From Hyphomicrobiales bacterium (lineage in GTDB: Bacteria; Pseudomonadota; Alphaproteobacteria; Rhizobiales; JAKIUO01), in the NCBI GenBank assembly GCA_027069645.1, contig JALXEI010000278.1, positions 1 through 12,318 on the forward strand: a DNA stretch of 12,318 bases, read 5' to 3'. This document shows, one piece after another, positions 5,605-12,318 of this stretch (its first letter is position 1; every line of letters starts with the position of its first letter). The translations under genes were made by a program, and so were the position numbers. The notes below the pieces were generated by a model, which was not told the origin of the DNA, did no database searches, and worked only from the letters and a program-made list of their open reading frames with translations.

Positions 5605-7620
5605 ATGCCTTGCATCGACAACGCCAGAATTCGCTTTCTCCTGCTGATGGTTGCCGCGCTGTTCGCGCTTCCCGCAGGAAACGCCGACGCCACAACGCCC
5701 GTGCCGCGAACCGTACTGATCATTGACGGTTCGGGCAGTATGTGGGGGCGCATCAATTCGCGTGAAAAAATCGTCATTGCACGCCGCCTGCTGGCCGAAA
5801 ATATCGCCCTGCTAAAGGGAAAAACCGATCTTGGCGTGATGTCCTATGGCCATCGCAGACGCCGCGATTGTCGGGATATCGAGATGATTGTACCCATTGG
5901 CAAGATCGACCCGAAAACCTATGGCGAGACCATCAAACGCCTGTTGCCGCGTGGCAAGACCCCCGTGGCCAGCGCCCTGAAAATGGCCGCAGAGGCGCTT
6001 TCGTCCGGTCCGCCCAATGCACCAGGAGATGCCCCCTATCACATTATCCTTGTTGCCGACGGCAATGAAAACTGCCGCCAGGATCCATGCAAAACCGCAG
6101 CAAACCTGGTCCTGGAACATCCGGGACTGAAAATAGATGTGATCGGCTTTGGCGTTCCCGATGCGGAAGTCGAACAGTTGCAGTGTATTGCCCGAAAAGG
6201 CCACGGACGATTCTACAGGGCCGAAAACAGCGACCGCCTGAAGGTCGCGATTACCGATATTTTTTCAGGCCTTGTCCCTCTTGCCGCGCACCCGGCACGC
6301 CCGCAAAAACCAAAAGTCACAACACCGCCCGGCCTTTATCTGAGTGCCGGACTGTCTGACGATGACCCGCCCCTGAAAGACAATCTGGCCTGGCGCATCT
6401 ATCGCCACGGTGAAAGTTCGAAAAGCGGTGCCCAGCCGCTCAAAAGACAGACAGGAGGCAATATTTTCTGGTCCCTGCCCGAGGGGCAGTACCATGTCGA
6501 GGTGCGCTACAGGAATTTGCTGGCCGAACGGGATGTGAAACTGCGCGCCGGAACCGCCGTCAAACAGCGCCTGTCCTTCAATATCGGCGTACTTGCCGCC
6601 CGTGCACGGCTGGAAACGGCATCACCCCCGATGAAACAGGTTATTTTTTCCCTTTACGATGCCTCTTCGGGATCGTTTGGCCCTGGAAATATCATCGCGC
6701 ACAAACAGGAGGAAAAGGCTGTTTTCTATCTGCCCCCCGGCAAATACAGACTAAGAGCGCAGGCCGGAGAAGCCTCGGCCCGCCACGACTTTTCCCTCCA
6801 GGCCGGAGACCGGATAAAAACAACCCTGCTGCTTGATGCCGGGCAAATCAGCCTCAAAGCGCGCCTCGCCAGAGGTGGTCCCGAACTTGATGATGTGCAA
6901 TATGCCATCTATCGACGCGGGGACAAACAGGATATGGAATTTGTCCGCACGCTTGATCCGGCCCCGCAACTGATCCTGCCCGCCGGGAACTATCTTGTCC
7001 TTGCCCGCAAGGGGGCTGCCTCCCGGTATGAGCGTCTGAAGATCAATGCAGGGGACAAAAAACAGCTTGTTCTTGATCTCGATGCCGGTATCCTGAAACT
7101 GTCTTCCAGCCTCGAACAGGGGAACGGCAAACAGCAGACCCGCATCGCCTGGACCATAACACCGGCAGGCTCAACGCGCCCCAAGACCGTCAAGCTTTCC
7201 CTCGACAACCGCCTTGAAGAGGTCGATCAGCATTTGCCGACCCGCAGTTTCCGCAATTCGTTCATTCTGCCTGCCGGACGCTATAAGGTCGAGGCCCATT
7301 ACGGCAATTCCAATGCCGGCGCCATTGCCGGGGTGGAGGTAAAGGCCGGAGAGCAAACCGCCCGCAAACTGACCATCAATGCCGGACACATCCGCCTCTC
7401 CCTTGCCCTTTCGGACAAGGACGAAGCTCTGCCCGGCGTCTTCTGGTCTGTTCTTGATACAAACGGCAAACAGGTGGCCAGCGCCAGCAGCAAATCGCCG
7501 TTGCTGACCCTTTCCAGCGGCAGCTATGAAGCCGTGGCTGATTATCTGGGGTCCAGCTATCGCCGCCGTTTCATTATCAACAACGGAGATAACAAAAAGG
7601 TGCAACTGATCGTACAATAG
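5605..7620 (+). CDS. Exported VWA-domain protein with five C-terminal beta-rich repeats
   Basis: A 671-aa protein from the ATG at 5605, chosen for GGAA (5595-5598) 6 nt upstream and the signal peptide it gives; an ATG at 5575 is in frame but lacks a ribosome site. Residues 1-29 are a signal peptide (Arg-containing n-region, LLLMVAALFALPA core, ADA-like cleavage). Residues about 34-225 are a VWA domain with a full MIDAS: Asp41/Ser43/Ser45 (DGSGS), Thr119 (GKTP) and Asp152 (ADGNE). Cys89, 157, 162 and 194 are shared with the neighbour and probably form disulfides. Five tandem repeats follow (about 243-327, 329-412, 414-494, 496-594, 595-671). Their pattern is 'W/Y-x-I-Y ... LPAGxYxVxA ... AGxxxxxxLxLxAG', suggesting a string of beta-sandwich domains. 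It is predicted periplasmic or surface-bound by metal-dependent ligand contact. The ligand is unknown. Confidence 0.9.
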   Translation: MPCIDNARIRFLLLMVAALFALPAGNADATTPVPRTVLIIDGSGSMWGRINSREKIVIARRLLAENIALLKGKTDLGVMSYGHRRRRDCRDIEMIVPIGKIDPKTYGETIKRLLPRGKTPVASALKMAAEALSSGPPNAPGDAPYHIILVADGNENCRQDPCKTAANLVLEHPGLKIDVIGFGVPDAEVEQLQCIARKGHGRFYRAENSDRLKVAITDIFSGLVPLAAHPARPQKPKVTTPPGLYLSAGLSDDDPPLKDNLAWRIYRHGESSKSGAQPLKRQTGGNIFWSLPEGQYHVEVRYRNLLAERDVKLRAGTAVKQRLSFNIGVLAARARLETASPPMKQVIFSLYDASSGSFGPGNIIAHKQEEKAVFYLPPGKYRLRAQAGEASARHDFSLQAGDRIKTTLLLDAGQISLKARLARGGPELDDVQYAIYRRGDKQDMEFVRTLDPAPQLILPAGNYLVLARKGAASRYERLKINAGDKKQLVLDLDAGILKLSSSLEQGNGKQQTRIAWTITPAGSTRPKTVKLSLDNRLEEVDQHLPTRSFRNSFILPAGRYKVEAHYGNSNAGAIAGVEVKAGEQTARKLTINAGHIRLSLALSDKDEALPGVFWSVLDTNGKQVASASSKSPLLTLSSGSYEAVADYLGSSYRRRFIINNGDNKKVQLIVQ

Positions 7621-7668
7621 TCATAATATGACTGATTCGCGTTCTGTTGTTTTCATAGTAATGTCTTA

Positions 7669-7830
7669 GAGGCCGGTTCAAAACTCATTACTTGATTTTA
7701 TTGAGTTTTTTCCTGTCCAGAATCAGGCAAACCGGTGCCGAACGGGGCCGGCGTCCCTTTCAAGCCGGTTTGCGCCGATAATGGGCAGGAAAAGGCCAAT
7801 AAAATCAGTGAGGAGTTTTGAATCGGACTC
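7669..7830. mobile_element. MITE 1: 162-bp palindromic element flanked by TTA duplication
   Basis: The ends are GAGGCCGGTTCAAAACTC (7669-7686) and the complement of GAGTCCGATTCAAAACTC (7813-7830). Similarity between the arms continues inward for over 40 bp (GATTTTATTG, then TTTTCCTG). Near the centre GCAAACCGG (7727-7735) pairs with CCGGTTTGC (7765-7773), so almost the whole element folds back on itself. TTA lies directly outside both ends (7666-7668 and 7831-7833) within CTTAG, which fits a TNA duplication as made by IS427-type IS5-family transposases. There is no transposase gene. Family assignment is inference; the inverted-repeat structure and duplication are seen directly. Confidence 0.8.
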
Positions 7831-7833
7831 TTA

Positions 7834-8096
7834 GGTCGTAAACTCATAAACAGGATCGATAATGGTGCCAAAAGCGCAAAAATACGAGGTTAAAATGATC
7901 GCAGCGCGTACTTCTGGTACGAGCAAGATCATTTTGGCCGCGGATTGCGGCGCTTTTGTCATCCTGCGGACAGGACGGATTTTCTTTCCCGCTGCGTTGC
8001 AAGCGCTTGAAAACCGGAAGGTTTCCTGCGAACCTGCGCCTTGCGGAAAAACAAATCTGCTCCTGCCATTTCGACCCTGTTTATGAGTTTACGGCC
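7834..8096. mobile_element. MITE 2: 263-bp element with matching terminal inverted repeats
   Basis: The left end GGTCGTAAACTCATAAACAGG (7834-7854) matches the complement of the right end CCTGTTTATGAGTTTACGGCC (8076-8096) with one difference; weaker similarity continues inward to about 30 bp. The interior has no plausible coding frame and holds a nested hairpin. Flanks are TTA on the left and TGA on the right, so a clean duplication is not seen. It abuts MITE 1 directly and ends 40 bp before the ATG of the second VWA gene, so it occupies that gene's expected promoter region. Confidence 0.75.
7869..7958. repeat. Nested cruciform-type hairpin inside MITE 2
   Basis: Three nested pairings share one axis: CAAAAGCGC (7869-7877) with GCGCTTTTG (7950-7958), AAAATGATC (7892-7900) with GATCATTTT (7927-7935), and CGTAC (7907-7911) with GTACG (7917-7921). 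All arms are perfect, with short unpaired stretches between. It could be a remnant of another palindromic element or part of the MITE fold. Confidence 0.65.
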
Positions 8097-8136
8097 TGAT
8101 TTGCCGATTACTCTCGGGATCAGCGGAAAGCATATT

Positions 8137-10011
8137 ATGAACAAAATGGCATCCATACCCCTGATACGCAGCCTGTTACTGGCAACTGCGTGGTTTCTGT
8201 GTGGCCTGGCATTCCTTTCCGCCACCCTCCCGGCAATAGCCGATCCGTTGCCCAAACTTGTCATCATTCTTGACAGTTCTTCCTCGATGGAAGACCAGCT
8301 GGCCGGTGAACTGAAATACAAGCTGGTACGCAAAGCCATGAGTCGGGTTCTGTTCCCCTATCGTGGCAAGCTGGAGACCGGCCTTGTTGCCTTTGGACGT
8401 CGAACCACAAACACCTGCAATGATGTTGATCATGTGGTCCCCCTGTCCCCCTTGCAACCCACCGGTTTTTTGCAACGCCTGGACGAAATATTACCGGCTG
8501 GCAAAAGCCCCATCGGCACAGCGCTGCTTGACGCAGCCAGTCTTGCAGAGAAAATAAAAGGGCCCCTGCATATGCTGGTCATCGCTGATGGCGGCGACAA
8601 TTGCCGCAAGGATCTGTGCACCACGGCAAGAATGATTGCCAGACATGCCCCGAAAATACGCATTCATGTGATTGGTCTGGGCCGGACCGCATCGGTGGAG
8701 CGACTGAACTGTCTTTCGGAATCAACAGGGGGCACCTTCACTGCCACCGCCGGTCTTGACGAGATGACCGCCACGCTCAATCAGGTTTTGTACACCGTTG
8801 CGATGAAAAAACCAAAACCTGTCTGGAAGCGAAAAAAGCGCAAATGGAGCTTTTCTGCCCTGTTCGCCAAACCTCCCCTGCCCGTCCGGCGCGCACCGCA
8901 CAGGCTGGCCGAATACCGGCAACCGGAAGAACAGAAAGAACCATCGACGCAACCCCTGCCCCCTGTTGCCGAAAGAAAGCCCGATCCGTTACCCTATGCC
9001 ATCGAAAGCATCGTCAGGGAAGCCGAACCGGAGACCCGGCGAAAGGTACCCGCCTATCTCGTCCGACCGGTTGACAAGCCTGAAATCCGGAAAGAAACGC
9101 CTGAAACAGCGCCTGTCATTCGGCAGGCCGAGGCGGCTGGCGCACCACTGATCACCGGCGCTATCCCGGAAAAGACACAACGGGCATCGACCCCGACGCC
9201 CTTTCTCGACAATCGCCCCGACAGCAAGCAGGTTGCGCTGCCAAAAACCTCTGCTCCCGTCAGGCTTGGTGCACTCATCAGCGAACAGGGACAACAGATC
9301 CGCAACGGACTGATCTGGCGGATCTATGAATCAAAAAAGAACGCGGAAGGGCGCTACAAACTCGTCAGGTCTCTGAAAGCTCCAAACTTTGAGGACAATC
9401 TTCCCGTCGGGGTTTACCTCGTCAACCTGTCCTGGGGACGCTCTCACCTGACGGAAAAAATTGATATTCTGTCTTCCAAACCCTTTCGCCGCAACTTTGT
9501 CCTCAATGCCGGTGGCCTGCGTCTCTCGGCCCGCCACATGAACGGCACAAAGCTGCCGGCACAACAGGTCACCTACAGTGTATATACGGATGAGCGGGAC
9601 CAGTTTGGCAAACGCAAGCTTCTGATAGACCATGCCCCGGCGGCGAAAATCATCAGGCTCAATGCCGGAATCTATCACATTACCAGCCGGTTTGGAGCGG
9701 CCAACGGCCTCGTTGACACCGATATCACGGTCGAGGCCGGAAAGCTGACCGATGTCGTCATCAACCACACAGCCAGCAAGGTAACTTTCAAGCTGGTCAA
9801 CCAGCCCGGGGGCGAGGCGCTGGCCGGCGCCAAATGGCGCATCAGTTCCCCGGATGGCAAACTCATCCGGGAGGTTGGTGGCGCCCTGCCAACAGTCATC
9901 CTGGCCGCCGGTGACTATACCGTCAACGCCGAATATTCCGGTCGCATCTTTGCACGCAAGATCACCATTGAACCCGGCGACCCGGTACATGTGGAAATCG
10001 TCATCCAGTAG
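8137..10011 (+). CDS. Exported VWA-domain protein with three C-terminal beta-rich repeats, paralog of the first
   Basis: A 624-aa protein from the ATG at 8137, with GGAAAG (8125-8130) 6 nt upstream. The frame is open back to 8041, but that part lies within MITE 2. Residues 1-35 are a signal peptide ending AIA. Residues about 38-222 are a VWA domain: Asp46/Ser48/Ser50 (DSSSS) and Asp151 (ADGGD) are kept, but the usual MIDAS Thr is Ser124 (GKSP). Cys94, 156, 161 and 192 match the four cysteines of the upstream paralog. Residues 224-236 are strongly basic (KPKPVWKRKKRKW), and about 250-375 form a Pro/Glu/Arg-rich linker absent from the paralog. Three repeats follow (about 376-458, 460-545, 547-624). 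Both paralogs end in a hydrophobic strand plus Gln (IVQ and VIQ). It is predicted periplasmic or surface-located; partner unknown. Confidence 0.9.
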   Translation: MNKMASIPLIRSLLLATAWFLCGLAFLSATLPAIADPLPKLVIILDSSSSMEDQLAGELKYKLVRKAMSRVLFPYRGKLETGLVAFGRRTTNTCNDVDHVVPLSPLQPTGFLQRLDEILPAGKSPIGTALLDAASLAEKIKGPLHMLVIADGGDNCRKDLCTTARMIARHAPKIRIHVIGLGRTASVERLNCLSESTGGTFTATAGLDEMTATLNQVLYTVAMKKPKPVWKRKKRKWSFSALFAKPPLPVRRAPHRLAEYRQPEEQKEPSTQPLPPVAERKPDPLPYAIESIVREAEPETRRKVPAYLVRPVDKPEIRKETPETAPVIRQAEAAGAPLITGAIPEKTQRASTPTPFLDNRPDSKQVALPKTSAPVRLGALISEQGQQIRNGLIWRIYESKKNAEGRYKLVRSLKAPNFEDNLPVGVYLVNLSWGRSHLTEKIDILSSKPFRRNFVLNAGGLRLSARHMNGTKLPAQQVTYSVYTDERDQFGKRKLLIDHAPAAKIIRLNAGIYHITSRFGAANGLVDTDITVEAGKLTDVVINHTASKVTFKLVNQPGGEALAGAKWRISSPDGKLIREVGGALPTVILAAGDYTVNAEYSGRIFARKITIEPGDPVHVEIVIQ

Positions 10012-10063
10012 TACCTTGTAACGTCCCGTCTCTCCATATCTTCCGGTACAACCAAATTCGTTA

Positions 10064-10112
10064 ACTGTTTTCTTCTAAACAGTCAGATAAATGATTCGAA
10101 AAAACAGAATCA
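10064..10112 (+). promoter_or_regulatory. Two inverted repeats in the chemoreceptor leader
   Basis: ACTGTTT (10064-10070) is complementary to AAACAGT (10077-10083) across 6 nt. TGATTC (10092-10097) is complementary to GAATCA (10107-10112) across 9 nt. They lie 47-95 nt before the ATG at 10159. Neither is followed by a T run, so operator or leader-RNA roles are more likely than termination. No convincing -35/-10 pair was found in this gap. Confidence 0.4.
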
Positions 10113-10158
10113 GAACGTACATAACATTCCGGGAAACAACCTGGTCAAGGAGACAAAC

Positions 10159-11838
10159 ATGGGTTCGCTGAACAATAACAAACCGGCCAATGTCATAATG
10201 CTGGCACTGATCATCACCGGAAGCTTCATGATTGCCGCATCGCTTTATCTTTACACGAAATTTTCGGAGATAGATCAACTTCTGTCAGCCCCGGCCTCGT
10301 TTGAAAAAGCCGCCCCCGTGCTGGACAATACCGCCTCCCTGACGCTGCTGTTGCTGATCCTTGCCCTGTCTGTTACCGCCCTTTCTATCTATCAATATAT
10401 ATGGTCCGGAAAATCGGCAGGCCGCCTCTCGCTTGATCGTTTCGCCAACAATCTCGAACGACTGGCCGCCGGTCATACTGACTTTGAACCCGATGCCGCA
10501 GATCACGACAGCCTGTCCGGACGCCTGAACCGGTCGCTTGCAGCGTTGAAAGCTTTTGTTGTCGAAACCGCCAGTGCCGAACAGCGCCGGCAGGAGGAAC
10601 TCAAAAAAGAGAATGCCAACAAGGCAGCCGAATCCATCAAACTGCTGGCGGAAACAATGGAAGAGATCAACAGTATCGCCTTTAATCTCGGCGTCCTTGA
10701 CGATCATTCCGGACAGGTCAGCCATTCAAGCCAGACCATTGCATCGGCGGCGGAACAACTGGTGGCCTCCGTTGATGAAATCTCGGTCAACAGTGAAGGG
10801 GCGGCCAGCGATGCTGTCGAAACGGACCGGACCGTTTCCGGTGGTCTTGAAGCGGCGCAAAGTGCCCTGTCGGCCATTCAGACGATCTGGGACGCAATGG
10901 AAGACAGTGTTCACAGCCTTGAAGGTCTGACGGGTGCCTCGAACCAGATTGAACAAATTCTCAATGTTATTGAAGACATTGCCGAACAAACCAATCTTCT
11001 CGCCCTCAATGCCACCATCGAGGCGGCGCGGGCCGGAGAAGCGGGCAAGGGCTTTGCCGTGGTCGCCAATGAAGTCAAGAATCTCGCCAACCAGTCTTCA
11101 AAAGCCACCGAAGACATTGCCAAACGCATACAGGCGCTGAAAGAAGGCATGGTGAACATTTCCGACACCATGAACAAATCACGAGAAGCCGTGGACGCCG
11201 GGCGCGGCTCGATCGAACAGACGGCCGAAACGATGGATCTCGCAGCGCAGCAGGTTTCCAGTGTTTCCGCCAAAATGACCGACATCACCGGCATTCTTCA
11301 TCAGCAGAAAGACAGCAGTTCGGAGATTGCCCGCTCGATCAGCGAAGTCGCCGGATTTGCTCAGGAAAGCCAGCAGCAGGTGGAAATGGTCCTGACGCGC
11401 ATGACCTCGACCAATGACATGATCACCGGCAACGCCCAGTCCTGGTATAATTCCGACTCCGATCGCAATCTGTGCGAAATTGCCAAGATCGATCATATCC
11501 TGTTCAAGAAAAAAGTCACCGATGCCGTCATGGGGCGCCTGGAGATGACCTCCGGTGACATTCCGGACCATCACAATTGTCGTCTTGGCAAATGGTATGA
11601 TGCACTCAAACTGCCGCACATCACCGGTGCGCCCGCTTTCAGAGAAATTGCCGAACCGCACAAGGCGGTCCATGCCGCGGCCAAAAAAGCCCTGGATTTG
11701 CATAATAGTGGCCACAAACAGGAAGCCTATGACGCCATTACCGAGATGAATGAAGCCGGGACACAGGTTCTCAGGGTTCTCGACAGGCTCTCCGATCTGT
11801 TTGCCGAGGAAGAACAAAAAGCCTCGATGGTCGCATAA
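10159..11838 (+). CDS. Methyl-accepting chemotaxis protein with C-terminal zinc-binding CZB domain
   Basis: A 559-aa protein. The ATG at 10159 has AAGGAGA (10147-10153) about 5-6 nt upstream. Two membrane helices (about 12-32 and 61-81) enclose only about 28 residues, so there is no large periplasmic sensor. A HAMP-like or linker segment and coiled coil (about 90-170) follow. Residues about 185-425 are the signalling domain, with the conserved hairpin tip IAEQTNLLALNATIEAARAG near 274-293, which contacts CheA/CheW in known receptors. Residues about 440-545 form a CZB domain: His446, Cys474 (NCRLGKWY), His501 and His505. Their spacing (28, 27 and 4) closely follows the His-Cys-His-His zinc site described for DgcZ and TlpD. 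CZB receptors sense zinc or oxidants such as hypochlorite through the zinc-cysteine core. It follows the second VWA gene by 147 bp. Confidence 0.95.
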   Translation: MGSLNNNKPANVIMLALIITGSFMIAASLYLYTKFSEIDQLLSAPASFEKAAPVLDNTASLTLLLLILALSVTALSIYQYIWSGKSAGRLSLDRFANNLERLAAGHTDFEPDAADHDSLSGRLNRSLAALKAFVVETASAEQRRQEELKKENANKAAESIKLLAETMEEINSIAFNLGVLDDHSGQVSHSSQTIASAAEQLVASVDEISVNSEGAASDAVETDRTVSGGLEAAQSALSAIQTIWDAMEDSVHSLEGLTGASNQIEQILNVIEDIAEQTNLLALNATIEAARAGEAGKGFAVVANEVKNLANQSSKATEDIAKRIQALKEGMVNISDTMNKSREAVDAGRGSIEQTAETMDLAAQQVSSVSAKMTDITGILHQQKDSSSEIARSISEVAGFAQESQQQVEMVLTRMTSTNDMITGNAQSWYNSDSDRNLCEIAKIDHILFKKKVTDAVMGRLEMTSGDIPDHHNCRLGKWYDALKLPHITGAPAFREIAEPHKAVHAAAKKALDLHNSGHKQEAYDAITEMNEAGTQVLRVLDRLSDLFAEEEQKASMVA

Positions 11839-11842
11839 CGGA

Positions 11843-11882
11843 TATCAAAACAACAAAGAGACCAACATTTGTTGTTTCGATA
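11843..11882 (+). terminator. AT-rich hairpin just after the chemoreceptor gene
   Basis: Arms 11843-11857 and 11868-11882 pair at 14 of 15 positions (AAACAACAAA with TTTGTTGTTT, then TATC with GATA) around a 10-nt loop. The hairpin starts 4 nt after the stop codon. There is no clean T run, so termination is inferred from position and structure; it may instead protect the 3' end. Confidence 0.45.
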
Positions 11883-11903
11883 CGTTTGGCAAAACCCCCC
11901 GCT

Positions 11904-11922
11904 CCCCGGGCCTGACCCGGGG
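11904..11922. repeat. GC-rich palindrome, REP-like
   Basis: CCCCGGG (11904-11910) and CCCGGGG (11916-11922) pair across CCTGA. Sequences of the form 'CCCGGGCNTGACCCGGGG' are common intergenic repeats in alphaproteobacteria, recalled from general experience. It is part of a 480-bp noncoding stretch (11839-12318) made largely of repeats. Confidence 0.55.
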
Positions 11923-11996
11923 CCCACAGGGCAATCGCATGAAATGCTCACCCCGTACAGCTTTGGGGCCTTTCTTCCAACTCGTTGTTTTTATTT

Positions 11997-12134
11997 GTCA
12001 TCCCCGCGCAGGCGGGGATCCATACGCCGCAGCTTTGCGAGTTACGGCACGATGATCAGGTCACCGGAACCTGTTGGCAAATCTGCCAAACAGACAGTTT
12101 CGTGGTTATGGATCCCCGCCTGCGCGGGGATGAC
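11997..12134. repeat. Perfect 27-bp inverted repeat of the 'VIPAQAGI/DPRLRGDD' intergenic family
   Basis: The arms at 11997-12023 and 12108-12134 are perfect reverse complements (starting GTCATCCCCGCGCAGGCGGG) around an 84-bp centre. Frames through the arms give the familiar spurious peptides VIPAQAGIH and MDPRLRGDD, known from a widespread proteobacterial intergenic repeat. The centre has a small stem of its own (TTGGCA with TGCCAA). It has the layout of a small non-autonomous palindromic element, with no protein gene. No clear flanking duplication was seen. Confidence 0.85.
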
Positions 12135-12178
12135 ATCGGAAAGTGCACAAAATTGCGTATTTTTCATACGATTTCCCT

Positions 12179-12318
12179 GCCGGGGTCCAGAACCACAAGT
12201 GATATGTTTTGTTCCTGTTCATTTTTTCAACACACTCCCGTCGTACCGCCCTGGATCCCGGATCGGCGCTATCGCTTGTCCGGGAAGCGAAACATCGAGA
12301 TAGAAAGAGAAAAGTGAA
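12179..12318 (+). repeat. Dispersed intergenic repeat, copy B (reaches right edge)
   Basis: It matches 2916-3057 in the same orientation: GCCGGGGTCCAGA at the start, GTTCATTTT and CAAC in the middle, then GATCGGCGCT, GCTTG and GAAAGAGAAA at the end. Its own ends are partly inverted: CCGGGGTCCAG (12180-12190) against CTGGATCCCGG (12251-12261), 10 of 11. The part 12265-12280 is also nearly the complement of 2894-2912 in copy A. It may continue past the window. Confidence 0.75.

Noticed and set aside
7862..8086. Plus-strand 74-codon frame inside MITE 2 as a transposase remnant
   Set aside because: No DDE-type motif or similarity to a transposase is visible, and it spans the nested hairpin.
10062..10090. 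FliA (sigma28) or CtrA control of the chemoreceptor gene
   Set aside because: TAACTGTT and TCAGATAA resemble sigma28 boxes only partly and the spacer is 13 rather than 11; TTAA halves are not at CtrA spacing.
11997..12134. CRISPR array or integron attachment site
   Set aside because: There are only two inverted copies, not direct repeats with regular spacers, and no integrase or Cas gene is present.
11985..12317. 110- and 144-codon frames at the right end as hypothetical proteins
   Set aside because: They translate the VIPAQAGI/DPRLRGDD repeat and the dispersed repeat; both are well-known sources of spurious proteins.

Overview
The window looks like chromosomal DNA from an alphaproteobacterium with moderate to high G+C. 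This rests on the protein families and on the style of the intergenic repeats: a DUF853/HerA-like ATPase, a small Gly-rich 'PGxxxLL' protein, an SLT protein with a long basic tail, exported VWA proteins with repeated beta domains, and a CZB chemoreceptor. The genus cannot be fixed from this sequence. No rRNA, tRNA, CRISPR array, intact transposase or phage gene was seen.

Left part (1-2012): a HerA-like P-loop ATPase gene runs off the left edge on the minus strand. Divergent from it is a small two-halved Gly-rich protein gene with a good promoter, an 11-bp direct repeat upstream and a strong terminator. This converges on a minus-strand peroxiredoxin-like/thioredoxin-fold protein with a CNHC motif. 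From 2013 to 3128 there is about 1.1 kb without a convincing protein gene. It contains promoter-, Shine-Dalgarno- and terminator-like signals, and copy A of a dispersed repeat.

Middle (3129-5435, minus strand): an SLT-type lytic transglycosylase-like protein, then a probable two-gene unit of a YdjA-like nitroreductase followed by an FMN-binding flavin reductase-family protein. The nitroreductase promoter appears to overlap the promoter region of the divergent VWA gene.

Right part (5605-11838, plus strand): two paralogous exported VWA proteins of 671 and 624 aa. Each has a signal peptide, a VWA domain with a MIDAS site and four conserved cysteines, and a C-terminal array of about 80-100-residue beta-rich repeats (five and three copies). 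They are separated by two adjacent palindromic MITE-like elements; the second ends 40 bp before the second VWA start. A methyl-accepting chemotaxis protein with a C-terminal zinc-binding CZB domain follows. The window ends in about 480 bp of noncoding repeats: a GC-rich palindrome, a perfect 27-bp inverted repeat of the 'VIPAQAGI/DPRLRGDD' type, and copy B of the dispersed repeat.

The least explained part is the paralogous VWA pair with its repeat arrays and intervening mobile elements. The chemoreceptor next door may be unrelated; only adjacency and shared strand link it to the VWA pair.
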